Shown piece by piece: positions 9,830 to 18,132 of a stretch of 64,000 bases of DNA; position 1 is the stretch's first letter, and each line of letters starts with the position of its first letter. The position numbers were made by a program, and so were the translations under genes. Source of the DNA: Thiogranum sp. (GTDB lineage: Bacteria; Pseudomonadota; Gammaproteobacteria; DSM-19610); NCBI GenBank assembly GCA_024636585.1, contig JAGXGS010000031.1:1-64000 (forward strand). Reading direction: 5' to 3'. The notes below the pieces were generated by a model that did no database searches, was not told where the DNA came from, and saw nothing but the letters and a program-made list of their open reading frames with translations.

Positions 9830-10183
9830 ATGAGCAGTATAGAAAGCCTTATGAGTCTCGACGGCGCGGCGGCGGCGTTTGAATTTTCCGACACCGGGGA
9901 ACTGACGGATCATCGGGTCTCCGAGGGTTCGAATCTGTCGGCGGATGCCCTCGACCTGCTGGCACACATGTTTGTCGCCAATATCGCAATTGCGACCATG
10001 CAGGCGCGCGGCTGGGAAAAAGCAACCGGACAGGGCGGTTTTTACCCGGTGCAGGGATTTACTCTGATCGGACTTGAATGGTCGGCGGTCGGTAATGGGC
10101 ACCGCGGTGTGGTGTTGCGTAACGATGCGGCTGACTTCGAGGCGGCTTACGCAGTTCTGGACAGCTACGCCAGCCATGATTAA
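9830..10183 (+). CDS. DUF2173-like protein, copy 2 (divergent)
   Basis: 117 residues, same length as the gene 19 bp upstream. It keeps the family outline: LMSLDGAAAAFEFSDTGEL, a central helix LLAHMFVANIAIATMQARGW, then FTLIGLEWSAVGNGHRGVVL. It lacks the GWxVxG...SVCV signature of copies 1 and 3, so it is either a diverged paralogue or a partner subunit. Its stop overlaps the third copy's start by 8 bp, implying coupling. Confidence 0.7.
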   Translation: MSSIESLMSLDGAAAAFEFSDTGELTDHRVSEGSNLSADALDLLAHMFVANIAIATMQARGWEKATGQGGFYPVQGFTLIGLEWSAVGNGHRGVVLRNDAADFEAAYAVLDSYASHD

Positions 10184-10508
10184 AAAGATGCTGGCACTCG
10201 ATGGGGTTTCCGTGGTCTGTCATTTTCGCGATGATGGTGCGCTGGTGGAAGGCTATGGCATGCTCGGCGATGACATGCTGCTGCGTCTGGCGCGGTTTGC
10301 TCATGACTACAAGCGCATGGTGCAAGGTAACACGGATCAGTTTTCCATGTTTACGCAGTTGCCCGGCTGGGCGCCTCCCAGTGGGTGGATGGTGCGCGGT
10401 ATGGGCGGCACCGTCTGCAGTGTCGGTAACCTGGTGTGCTTCGTCGACAATGCAACAGCCTCTTTGAATGAGGTCATGCGCGAGCTTGCGGAAGTCTCGC
10501 GCTACTAA
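10176..10508 (+). CDS. DUF2173 family protein, copy 3
   Basis: 110 residues from the ATG at 10176, inside the previous gene's end. MLALDGVSVVCHFRDDGALVEG, a helix with LARFAHDYKRM, and PSGWMVRGMGGTVCSVGNLVCFV give a clear family match. Three overlapping or near-contiguous copies suggest a hetero-oligomeric roadblock-like complex, perhaps regulatory. That function is inference. Confidence 0.75.
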   Translation: MIKKMLALDGVSVVCHFRDDGALVEGYGMLGDDMLLRLARFAHDYKRMVQGNTDQFSMFTQLPGWAPPSGWMVRGMGGTVCSVGNLVCFVDNATASLNEVMRELAEVSRY

Positions 10509-10524
10509 TCATGGGAGTGTCGTC

Positions 10525-11061
10525 ATGTACCAGCTGTCACTGCGCCCGGTTGCGGGAATACTGCTGCTGATGATGTGGTTCGGCGCACAGGCGGCGGACT
10601 TGCAGCCGGGAGACGCGGCGCCGGATTTCCAGTTGCTGGATCAGAACAGTCAGCTGCAGCGGTTATCCGATTATGCCGGGCGCTGGCTGGTGCTGTATTT
10701 TTATCCCAAAGACGATACACCGGGCTGTACCACCGAGGCATGCGCCTTCCGCGATGACATTCTGTCGCTCAGGAAAATGGGGGCAGCGGTACTCGGTGTC
10801 AGCACCGATGCGGTGTCGAGTCATCGCGAATTCGCGGACAAGTATCACCTGTCTTTTCCGCTGCTCTCTGACAGTACCGGCGAGGTGGCGCGGCGCTATG
10901 GCGCCCTGCGAAATCTCGGGCTGGTGAAGTTTGCCAAACGTCAGACCTTTATCATCGATCCGGATGGAAAGCTCGCCAGGATCTACCGCAAAGTGGATCC
11001 GTCGGGTCATAGTGATGAGGTGATTGCCGCGCTACGTGCACTGTCCGGACCCGGCCCGTAG
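10525..11061 (+). CDS. Exported peroxiredoxin (BCP/AhpC-TSA type)
   Basis: 178 residues from the ATG at 10525, which precedes a signal peptide (LSLRPVAGILLLMMWFGAQAAD). The mature part is a thioredoxin-fold peroxiredoxin: PGDAAPDFQLLDQNS, then YPKDDTPGCTTEACAFRDD with the peroxidatic cysteine and the BCP-type second cysteine, then VLGVSTDAVSSHREFADKY. It would reduce peroxides, probably in the periplasm given the leader. It is the last chromosomal gene before the integrated element. Confidence 0.92.
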   Translation: MYQLSLRPVAGILLLMMWFGAQAADLQPGDAAPDFQLLDQNSQLQRLSDYAGRWLVLYFYPKDDTPGCTTEACAFRDDILSLRKMGAAVLGVSTDAVSSHREFADKYHLSFPLLSDSTGEVARRYGALRNLGLVKFAKRQTFIIDPDGKLARIYRKVDPSGHSDEVIAALRALSGPGP

Positions 11062-11086
11062 TCGGCTGAATCCGGTGCGCCTGTTA

Positions 11087-11133
11087 TATGGCGCTCCCTA
11101 GGGGAATCGAACCCCTGTTACCGGCGTGAGAGG
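11087..11133 (-). repeat. Left attachment site: 47-bp duplicate of the tRNA-Glu 3' part
   Basis: This stretch is identical over 47 bp to 47521-47567. It reads, on the minus strand, as the tRNA from the anticodon loop through the T arm and acceptor 3' strand to the encoded CCA. The identity stops inside the anticodon loop, so this copy is not a functional tRNA. Such a core is typical of tyrosine-recombinase attachment sites. Confidence 0.95.
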
Positions 11134-11234
11134 GCAAAATAACCGTCTTTTCACGTCTTCCGATGTTTTTCTAAGTATTTGAAACATTGCAAATATAGTT
11201 ATATACGTTCACCATTGTCTCTGGTCGTTTCTGG

Positions 11235-12377
11235 ATGAAGTTTTCAGATAATTTTCAGATGAAGATAAATACCCTCAATCGTCGCAAGCAGTTGAAGCCT
11301 CGTAAGGCGCCGTATTTCCACTCGATCGCCAAAGGAAAGGCCATCGGCTTCTATCGAAGCGCAGACGGCGGCAGCTGGCATGCCCGACTGCGAACCCCGG
11401 AAGGAAAGCAGCTCCACGAGCCACTGGGCGGCGATCTGGATTCCGAATTCGATGATATGGCAGACAAGGCCCGGGAATGGTTCGAGCGTGCTGTCACCCT
11501 GGAGGACGCCCGCTACACGGTCAAACAGTGCGTCGCTGACTACGTCGCCCACCTGAAAGTCGAAAACAGCGAGGACGCCTCCAGGCGCGTCAAGCAGCGG
11601 CTGGAAAAGCACCTGACGCCGAGCCTGGGCAAGGTGGAATTGATCAAACTGACCACCCGGCAGCTGAAGACGTGGCGCGATGGCATGGTGCGCGTCTCGA
11701 GCGATCCCGAGCAGGTGCGCAAGTCGAAGGACTCGGCGAACCGGATACTGGCGCAGGCGAAGGCGGCGTTCAATCTGGCCTATCGGTCGGGGATGATCAA
11801 TTCGGACACGGCATGGAAGCGCGTACCGGCGTTCAGGGACGTAGGCGAAGCCCGCAAACTGTTTCTGACGGATAAACAGGTCAAACGGCTGCTGGAGCAT
11901 ATCGAGGGTGGCTTTCACAACCTAGTGCGCGCAGCGGTCCTGACAGGCGCCCGGTATGGCGAACTGGCCGCCGCCCGTGTGCGTGACCTGGACCTGGCGC
12001 ACGGGTCGCTACGACTTGCCGGAAAAACTGGGACCCGGCATTCTTACCTCGCCGACGATGGGCTGGCATTTTTCCGCGCACTGTCACGCGACAAGCTTCC
12101 GGATGCCTGGCTGTTTGCGAAAGACAACGGCGAGCCATGGGGAAAATCGCATCAGCACCGGCTCATGAAAGATGCCGTCAAGGCCGCCAGGCTGCCGCGG
12201 GAATCGGTGTTCTACAGCTTGCGACACTACTACATCTCGAAGGCGCTTCTGGCTGGCCTCCCCGTCCAGGTGATTGCTGAGAATACCGGCACCAGCATGC
12301 GCATGATTGAAAAACACTACGGTAAATTCATGCCCAAGGATCGGCGCCGGCTGCTGAACCAGGTTGTATTGATGTAA
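11235..12377 (+). CDS. int: Tyrosine recombinase (integrase) of the element
   Basis: 380 residues: an N-terminal arm-binding region, a SAM-like core-binding domain (about 95-190) and a C-terminal catalytic domain. The box I arginine is in LTGARYGELAAARVRDL. Box II is FYSLRHYYISKALLAG, where Tyr takes the place of the usual first His of HxxR. The nucleophile is in MRMIEKHYGKF. This variant box II recurs in proteobacterial island integrases. It lies 101 bp inside attL and should catalyse insertion into tRNA-Glu. An alternative start is at 11259. Confidence 0.93.
   Translation: MKFSDNFQMKINTLNRRKQLKPRKAPYFHSIAKGKAIGFYRSADGGSWHARLRTPEGKQLHEPLGGDLDSEFDDMADKAREWFERAVTLEDARYTVKQCVADYVAHLKVENSEDASRRVKQRLEKHLTPSLGKVELIKLTTRQLKTWRDGMVRVSSDPEQVRKSKDSANRILAQAKAAFNLAYRSGMINSDTAWKRVPAFRDVGEARKLFLTDKQVKRLLEHIEGGFHNLVRAAVLTGARYGELAAARVRDLDLAHGSLRLAGKTGTRHSYLADDGLAFFRALSRDKLPDAWLFAKDNGEPWGKSHQHRLMKDAVKAARLPRESVFYSLRHYYISKALLAGLPVQVIAENTGTSMRMIEKHYGKFMPKDRRRLLNQVVLM
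11242..11260 (+). repeat. Candidate recombinase arm site, left end
   Basis: TTTCAGATAATTTTCAGAT matches 17 of 19 bases of the stretch at 47467-47485, close to the other end of the element. It contains a tandem TTTTCAGAT and overlaps the start of int, so binding there could also repress the integrase. The role is inferred from position. Confidence 0.35.
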
Positions 12378-12940
12378 TGATGACCGATCCAAGCATTCGG
12401 ACGATGATTGAAGCTTTGCCGCTTTGCGAAGATGCCGATGTCGAGGCACTGACAGCAAAACTCGCAAAGTACGTTGAAGAAATGAAGTCGGCGGATGATA
12501 AACGGGCGAAGGAGCCCAGCGCTAAGGCGACGAAACGCCAAAGTCTGAAGTTGGTGACTGCCATTGGCAACTTGAACGCCGCACTGACCGGCCTGCACGA
12601 GGTTACCCGCGATTTTATCTGGGAAGATATTTCTGCGGAGGTTGATGATCTCGGCCGCTATGTGACACCTGACGAAATAAAAGCATTGCTTGCACCGCTC
12701 AGGCAAAGCGCGCAGCGTTTAGCTGATCACAAAGCCCCCAGTGGGAACCGCCTCCGCTTAACCGTCCCATATTTCACCAGTGTTCTGGTAGAGTTATTTG
12801 AAGAGTCCACCGGTCATACAGCCAGCGACGACAAGTTGTCCGTATTGCAATTTGTCAGCAGCGCCTTCGCCGAAGCAGGATTGGCGGCCGATCCCGATTA
12901 CTATTTTAAGGATTTTTATACCCGCCACCCTGGCGCCTGA
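12377..12940 (+). CDS. Hypothetical protein downstream of integrase
   Basis: 187 residues, overlapping the int stop by one base (TAATG), so co-transcribed with int. It is mostly helical and acidic: LTAKLAKYVEEMKSADDKRAK, a middle TLG-free helical bundle, then PYFTSVLVELFEESTG and FAEAGLAADPDYYFKDFY near the C-terminus. No family is recognised. Its place in the int transcript suggests an accessory or cargo role, but I have no evidence for a function. Confidence 0.65.
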   Translation: MMTDPSIRTMIEALPLCEDADVEALTAKLAKYVEEMKSADDKRAKEPSAKATKRQSLKLVTAIGNLNAALTGLHEVTRDFIWEDISAEVDDLGRYVTPDEIKALLAPLRQSAQRLADHKAPSGNRLRLTVPYFTSVLVELFEESTGHTASDDKLSVLQFVSSAFAEAGLAADPDYYFKDFYTRHPGA

Positions 12941-13053
12941 CTTCATTTCCTACTGAAGAAGCCAATTGGACATTTTGCCGTCCATTCAAGTTTAGATTGT
13001 GTCCTAGCATCTCTGTAAATATACAAACCTCCACAGACGATCGAGGTTTAACA

Positions 13054-13230
13054 ATGGATGCCACACACATATATGGCATAAGCAAATGGTTACAGGAAGC
13101 CGATCTTAGTCGTCCATTCTTATACAAATTATGGACACGAGGGGAAGGGCCTAAATCCATCAAGATCGGTCGGCGGCGCCTCATCACAGAAACACCTGGA
13201 GAATGGCTTGGGCGTGTAAAGCCGTCATGA
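13054..13230 (+). CDS. AlpA-like helix-turn-helix regulator/excisionase
   Basis: 58 residues from the ATG at 13054, chosen because GAGG precedes it; an upstream in-frame start adds an unlikely leader. The sequence ISKWLQEADLSRPFLYKLW, then GEGPKSIKIGRRRLI, has the AlpA/MerR-type winged-helix pattern: recognition helix 'SRPFLYKL', then a 'GPxxxKIGRRR' wing. AlpA-type proteins act as excisionases or activators of satellite genes. It heads the replication gene chain, overlapping the next frame by 4 bp. Confidence 0.72.
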   Translation: MDATHIYGISKWLQEADLSRPFLYKLWTRGEGPKSIKIGRRRLITETPGEWLGRVKPS

Positions 13231-13469
13231 CGCGCCAACGCTCACCGTGCGCTGCTGCGCTCACTGAACGGTTGGCCGATACCGCCCACTACCACCGCTG
13301 GGCGGGCACATCACCCGGCTTAAATGAGAACAATCCGACTGCCGAGCGGTTGCGCGTCGCCGTGCAGAACACTGAGGATCAGCCGCGCAACCATGCACCC
13401 GACGTGCGCCGGGCGCTGGCGAACAGCCGGCAGGCTCCGGGTAGGCTGATACGGGGTACGGAGCGGTGA
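13227..13469 (+). CDS. Small hypothetical ORF linking regulator and helicase genes
   Basis: 80 codons from an ATG inside the previous stop (ATGA). Its own TGA sits within the GTGA start of the next gene. The peptide (MTRQRSPCAAALTERLADTA) is basic and lacks a recognisable fold. Support is the overlap pattern, shared with every gene boundary in this cluster, rather than sequence similarity. It may be only a coupling leader. Confidence 0.4.
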   Translation: MTRQRSPCAAALTERLADTAHYHRWAGTSPGLNENNPTAERLRVAVQNTEDQPRNHAPDVRRALANSRQAPGRLIRGTER

Positions 13470-14944
13470 GCGCGACACGACTGGCGAGCACCGTGCAGCG
13501 CGAGCTGATCGAGCGCGCACAGCTTGAGCTGACCGACGCGGGCAATGCTGATCGCATCGTCGCGGCGCATGGGAAGAATCTTTATTACGTTCCGGAATGG
13601 GGCTGGCTGGCATGGGACGGTACCCGCTGGCGGCGGGACGAACTTCTTGCGCGCAAGCTCGCGATACAGGTGGCCAAGGGGATTCACTGCGAAGCCGCTC
13701 AGGCTGGGAATGTAGGCGCGCAAAGAGACATCGCCACTTGGGCGCGAAAGAGTCAACAAGCCCAGCGGGTGCAAGCTGCGCTCTGGCTTGCACAGCCCGC
13801 ACTTGTGGCGCGTGTCGATGCGTTCGACCGTGAGCAATGGCTGCTGCCGGTGCTCAACGGCGCCCTCGACCTGCGGACAGGACAGCTCCATCCGCACAAC
13901 CGGGCAGACATGGCGACGCGGCTGTCACCAGTGCAATTCGACGCGTCCGCTACCTGCCCAACCTGGCACCGATTCCTTCAACGCATACAGCCCAACGTCG
14001 CTGTCCGTGAGTTTCTGCAGCGCCTGGCAGGCTACGCTCTGACCGGCTCGACTGCGGAGCAAGCTTTGGCGTTTTTATACGGCGCCGGTCGCAATGGCAA
14101 GTCCGTGTTTATTGAGACCCTGGCGGCCATGCTTGGTGATTTTCACACGAGCACGCGGATCGAGACCCTGGCCACGAAACAGTCCGGAATTCCTAACGAC
14201 GTCGCCGCGCTGGCCGGTGCGCGCCTGGTGACGGTGGCCGAGACACCCGAGGGCGTGCGACTCAACGAATCCCTGCTGAAGGATCTGACTGGCGGTGACA
14301 CGATTTCGGCGCGATTCTTACGCTGTGAATTTTTCCAATTTCGGCCTCAATTCAAATTACTGGTCCGTGGAAATCATAAACCTCAAATTCGGGGGACGGA
14401 TGACGGCATATGGCGGCGACTGCTGCTGGTTCCGTTCACGGTGCAGATTCCGCAAACCGACGTCGACCCGATGCTGCCGGCCAAGTTGCTCGATGAATTG
14501 CCAGGGATCCTCGCCTGGGCGGTCGAGGGCTGCCTCGCCTGGCAAAAACACGGCCTGCAGGCCCCAGATAGCGTGCTGGCTGCGGGACGCGATTACCGAG
14601 CGGAAATGGATTTACTCGGCGAGTTCATCGCTGAGCGGTGCATTGTCGCGGCCGACGCCTATGCTCAAGCGTCGGAGCTGCACACCGCGTATCGTGAGTG
14701 GTGCACAGATAACGGCCACCAGCCAATCAGTACAACGCGGTTCGGGCTGGCACTTGGCGAGCGCGGTTTTGAGAAACGCAAGCCAAAAAACGTAGTTTGG
14801 CACGGTATTGGTGTGCTCACTATCCGACACTCCGACACTTGCGACACCTCCCCCAGTTCGCGCTATTCACGCGCACACAATCCCGGTAAACCCGAAAAAG
14901 GGTCGGAAAGTGTCGGAGTGTCGGAATTCGAGGGTGAGCTGTAG
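13466..14944 (+). CDS. Phage/plasmid primase-helicase, P4/D5 family (helicase part)
   Basis: 492 residues from a GTG start. The N-terminal part (LYYVPEWGWLAWDGTRWRRD) is the D5_N-type region. An SF3-like ATPase follows, with Walker A FLYGAGRNGKSVFIETL at about residues 201-217, a Walker B-like RLVTVAETPEG, and LLVRGNHKPQIRGTDDGIWRR (sensor/arginine region). The C-terminal part is a winged-helix region (LGEFIAERC, TTRFGLALGERGFEKRK). In phage P4 the alpha protein unwinds and primes at the origin; here the primase activity is on a separate gene (16757). Confidence 0.9.
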   Translation: MSATRLASTVQRELIERAQLELTDAGNADRIVAAHGKNLYYVPEWGWLAWDGTRWRRDELLARKLAIQVAKGIHCEAAQAGNVGAQRDIATWARKSQQAQRVQAALWLAQPALVARVDAFDREQWLLPVLNGALDLRTGQLHPHNRADMATRLSPVQFDASATCPTWHRFLQRIQPNVAVREFLQRLAGYALTGSTAEQALAFLYGAGRNGKSVFIETLAAMLGDFHTSTRIETLATKQSGIPNDVAALAGARLVTVAETPEGVRLNESLLKDLTGGDTISARFLRCEFFQFRPQFKLLVRGNHKPQIRGTDDGIWRRLLLVPFTVQIPQTDVDPMLPAKLLDELPGILAWAVEGCLAWQKHGLQAPDSVLAAGRDYRAEMDLLGEFIAERCIVAADAYAQASELHTAYREWCTDNGHQPISTTRFGLALGERGFEKRKPKNVVWHGIGVLTIRHSDTCDTSPSSRYSRAHNPGKPEKGSESVGVSEFEGEL

Positions 14945-15255
14945 TGAACGCCATCGCCCTGGAGATCCTGCACCGCGCCCAGGCCGCCGGCGTCGAACTG
15001 ATCCCGAACGGCGATCGCCTGAAAATCCGCGCACCTCAGCGGCCTCCGGATGACCTGCTGGAAGCCCTGCGGTTACACAAGGCGGAACTGCTGGCGATGC
15101 TCGATGTACCGCCCAGGCGCTACACGTATCGCTTCCGTCTGCGTGGCGTGGAAGGCGGGGGAGTCGTCGTCACCGATGAGCCCGATCTGGCCAAAGCCCG
15201 TGATAGCCTGCTGCGCCGCTACGGCGCCCGGCTGGCTGCGGTAATGAGCGCATGA
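14944..15255 (+). CDS. TubC N-terminal docking-domain-like protein
   Basis: 103 residues, GTG start overlapping the previous TAG by one base. The N-terminal half (LEILHRAQAAGVELIPNGDR, LKIRAP, LLEALRLHKAELLAML) is the pattern of TubC_N docking domains. These are common as small proteins beside replication genes in islands. The C-terminal half is basic (YTYRFRLRGVEGGGVVV). It probably mediates protein-protein contact in the replication complex; that is inference. Confidence 0.65.
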   Translation: MNAIALEILHRAQAAGVELIPNGDRLKIRAPQRPPDDLLEALRLHKAELLAMLDVPPRRYTYRFRLRGVEGGGVVVTDEPDLAKARDSLLRRYGARLAAVMSA

Positions 15256-16760
15256 GCCAGAGTTTGCGTCCCTACCAGCACGCCGCGGTCGAGGCCCTGA
15301 GGCATTCACTGCAGGCTGGGTATCGGCGTCCGGTGTTGGTGAGTCCAACCGGGTCCGGCAAGACTAACATCGCCGCGGCGGTAGTGAGGGGTGCGCTCGA
15401 TAAGAACAAGCGGGTGTTGTTTCTCGCTCCACGTCGTGAACTGATCGACCAGGCCTGCAACCGGCTGCTGGCGCACGGAATCACGCCAGGCGTCATCATG
15501 GCCGGGGAGCCCCGCAGTCCCTATCAGAGCGTGCAAGTTGCAAGCTTCGATACGCTTCATGCTCGTGGGGTGCGTAGTGAGCGGATGCTGATGCCGGACG
15601 CGGATGTGCTGATCGTGGACGAAGCGCATTTAAGCGTGGCGCCGACGCGCAAGGCGATCATTGACTGCTACCCGAACGCAGTTGTCATCGGTCTGACGGC
15701 AACGCCGGCGCGCAGTGACGGTACCGGGCTCGGCGCGATATACGACCACTTGGTCGAAACCGTAACGATGCGCGAGCTGGTGAATGACGGGTTTCTGGTA
15801 CCGGCACTTTACTACGCACCCAGCAAACCGGACCTGGAAGGTCTGAAGATCGCTCGCGGTGATTATGTCATCAAGGAACTGGGCAAACGTATGGACCAGC
15901 CGCAGCTGGTCGGGGACGTCGTGCGCAACTGGTTTCGTCTGGCGCGAGAACGGCGCACGGTGGTGTTCTGCGTCACGCGTGCGCACTCGCGCCACGTATG
16001 CGCCGAGTTCAAGGCCCGGGGCATAGTGGCGGAGCACCTCGACGGTGAAACACCGCTGGACGAGCGCAAGGCCATTTTGAAGCGCGTCGCGACCGGCGCG
16101 ACTCAGGTTCTGTGTAACGTGTTCGTCGCGACCTTCGGGCTCGATATCCCGGCGCTTGATTGCTGCGTGTTGGCCAGGCCGACGAGGAATATTTCGACGT
16201 ACCTGCAAACGGTGGGCCGCGTATTGCGGTCGTGCGATGGCAAGACCGATGCGCTGATCATTGATCATGCCGGCGCAGTATCTGAGCACGGTTTTGTCGA
16301 CGATCCGGTTCCGTGGTCTCTTGATGGCAAGGAAACAGTCAAAGAGCGCAAGCAGCAGGCGCAGCAGGAGCGCCGCGAACCGAAGGAAATCACCTGCGGC
16401 GACTGCGGCACGGTGTTTCGTGGCGCTCGCGTTTGTCCAAATTGCGGCTATGAAATGATACTGCCGGGCAAGCCTGTGCCGACCTACCAGGCAAACCTGC
16501 AGGAGGTCGGACGCGGCAAGGCCGGCATGAACCGCAATTCAACCTGGGAAGACAAGGTGAAATTCTTCGGTCAGCTCAAATCCTACTGTCTGGCCCAAGG
16601 CTTCAATCTTGGATGGACCTCACATAAATACCGAGAGCGATTCGGTGTCTGGCCAAACGATCCACGCCTGAGAGCCGCGCCGGAAATTCCCGTGACGCCA
16701 GAAGTCGCCAAATGGATCAAGTCGCGCAACATCCGGCACGCCAAGCGGCGGGTAGCGTGA
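15252..16760 (+). CDS. DEAD/DEAH-box SF2 helicase with C-terminal zinc ribbon
   Basis: 502 residues. RecA-like domain 1 has PVLVSPTGSGKTNIAAAVV (Walker A), LFLAPRRELIDQ (Ia), VLIVDEAHLS (DEAH) and VIGLTATPAR (III). Domain 2 has TVVFCVTRAHSRHVCAEF, VLCNVFVATFGLDIPALD and YLQTVGRVLRS (VI). A CxxC...CxxC zinc ribbon (ITCGDCGTVF...CPNCGYE) lies at about residues 377-400. It is a UvrB/Rad25-like helicase of the kind found in phage and island replication modules. ATGA overlap upstream, GTGA overlap downstream. Confidence 0.92.
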   Translation: MSQSLRPYQHAAVEALRHSLQAGYRRPVLVSPTGSGKTNIAAAVVRGALDKNKRVLFLAPRRELIDQACNRLLAHGITPGVIMAGEPRSPYQSVQVASFDTLHARGVRSERMLMPDADVLIVDEAHLSVAPTRKAIIDCYPNAVVIGLTATPARSDGTGLGAIYDHLVETVTMRELVNDGFLVPALYYAPSKPDLEGLKIARGDYVIKELGKRMDQPQLVGDVVRNWFRLARERRTVVFCVTRAHSRHVCAEFKARGIVAEHLDGETPLDERKAILKRVATGATQVLCNVFVATFGLDIPALDCCVLARPTRNISTYLQTVGRVLRSCDGKTDALIIDHAGAVSEHGFVDDPVPWSLDGKETVKERKQQAQQERREPKEITCGDCGTVFRGARVCPNCGYEMILPGKPVPTYQANLQEVGRGKAGMNRNSTWEDKVKFFGQLKSYCLAQGFNLGWTSHKYRERFGVWPNDPRLRAAPEIPVTPEVAKWIKSRNIRHAKRRVA

Positions 16761-17671
16761 ACGCTCTTCAGCAGTCTGCGAAAGGCCGCTGGCCCGGTAT
16801 TCTGCGACAGCTGGGGATCCCCGAGCAGTTCCTGGTCAACCGGCACGGGCCCTGCCCAGCGTGTGGGGGTAAGGATCGGTTCAGGTTCGACGACAAGGAC
16901 GGCAACGGTACCTACTTCTGCAATGGGTGCGGCGCCGGTGACGGCTTCAATCTAATCATGATCTTCTTCGGGTGGGACTTCAAAACGGCAGCGCGCCAGG
17001 TTGAGCAAATCGTCGAGCGGGTTCAGCCGAATCAAGCAAAATCGAAGCCGGATCCCCGCCTGCTGCTGACTCGCATCTACCGGAACGCTGAGAAGCTGAT
17101 CGGAGAAAATCCGGTAAGCCTGTACCTGAAACGCCGTGGTCTTAGCCAAATACCGGCGGAACTGAGGCTTCATCCAAGCATGGCTTATTTTGATGGCGGT
17201 CGGAAACTGGGTGAGTATCCGACCATGCTTGGCCTGATCGAAGACAGTAACCGAAATCGTCTCACTTGGCACGTGACGTACCTCACCAGGACCGGGCACA
17301 AAGCGCACGTGCCGTCGCCGAAAAAAATCATGACTCCAGTCTCGCCCATAACTGGAGCAGCAGTTCGGTTGTTCGGCGCCGGCCCTCATATTGCGGTGAC
17401 CGAGGGTATCGAAACTGCAGTCGCCGTGCATGAAGCAACACGGCTTCCGGTATGGGCCGCCATAAGCGCCGGCGGAATGGAGAAGTTGCAGATCCCGGCC
17501 GGCATTGATTCGGTAACCATCTACGCAGACAACGACAAGAGCTTCACTGGCCAGAAAGCGGCATATGCGCTTGCCAACCGTCTGACAGTCTCCCAGGGCA
17601 TACGTGCCGAAGTCATCGTTGCCGGCATTCCCGGCCAGGACTTTCTCGATGTTTTCACAAAGCCAAAATAA
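16757..17671 (+). CDS. Zinc-finger/toprim primase, P4 alpha N-terminal type
   Basis: 304 residues from the GTG at 16757, overlapping the helicase stop as GTGA. An ATG at 16712 would add 15 residues inside the helicase frame. The zinc finger is HGPCPACGGKDRFRFDDKDG...FCNGCGAGDGF. A linker and a toprim domain follow, with VTEGIETAVAVHEAT (catalytic Glu) and SVTIYADNDKS (DxD). It would lay primers for replication. Together with the 13466 gene it rebuilds P4 alpha as two proteins. Confidence 0.9.
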   Translation: MNALQQSAKGRWPGILRQLGIPEQFLVNRHGPCPACGGKDRFRFDDKDGNGTYFCNGCGAGDGFNLIMIFFGWDFKTAARQVEQIVERVQPNQAKSKPDPRLLLTRIYRNAEKLIGENPVSLYLKRRGLSQIPAELRLHPSMAYFDGGRKLGEYPTMLGLIEDSNRNRLTWHVTYLTRTGHKAHVPSPKKIMTPVSPITGAAVRLFGAGPHIAVTEGIETAVAVHEATRLPVWAAISAGGMEKLQIPAGIDSVTIYADNDKSFTGQKAAYALANRLTVSQGIRAEVIVAGIPGQDFLDVFTKPK

Positions 17672-17766
17672 ACGCTTCAAACCATTGATCGAGTGCCGGT
17701 GGATCGACAGGTTATATGTCGTGACAGTACCCTTTCTGAAGGCTCATTAAGGCAAGAGGTTTTGAA

Positions 17767-17985
17767 ATGACTATGACTGCAGCCGTGCGGAGCAAGCGTA
17801 TGGACGAGCACGAGGCGGCGGAATACGTGAAATTGTCGCCTGCGACCATGGAACGTCGACGACGCCTAAGCCTGCCGCCCGTGTATGCGAAAGTTGGTCG
17901 ACGGGTTATCTACGACGTTGTCGATCTGGATAATTTTATTGAGGCCCATAAGGTAAAGCCAAATCGAGACCTTAAAGTTCCCTAA
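17767..17985 (+). CDS. Excisionase/MerR-type helix-turn-helix protein
   Basis: 72 residues. RMDEHEAAEYVKLSPATMER, then LPPVYAKVGRRVIYDVVDLDNFI, is the standard excisionase-family pattern: helix 'xEAAEYLxLSxxTLxR', wing 'KxGRRVxYxxxDLxxFI'. It probably controls excision or the replication genes. In the next reading frame the sequence continues without a stop for about 29 codons of Ala/Gln/Ser-rich peptide to 18073, so the present stop may be a recent frameshift. Confidence 0.75.
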   Translation: MTMTAAVRSKRMDEHEAAEYVKLSPATMERRRRLSLPPVYAKVGRRVIYDVVDLDNFIEAHKVKPNRDLKVP

Positions 17986-18132
17986 CCCTGCCCAGCAGGC
18001 GGCGCCAGCCAGCGGTGCGCAGCAGGAAAACAACACTGGCAGCAAGAGCTCGATGTCTCCTGAAAGCGGGTGATCTTGCCGGTCTGGCGACACGATACGT
18101 CGCCTCCTTTTCTGAATTTTAGGAGAATGATT

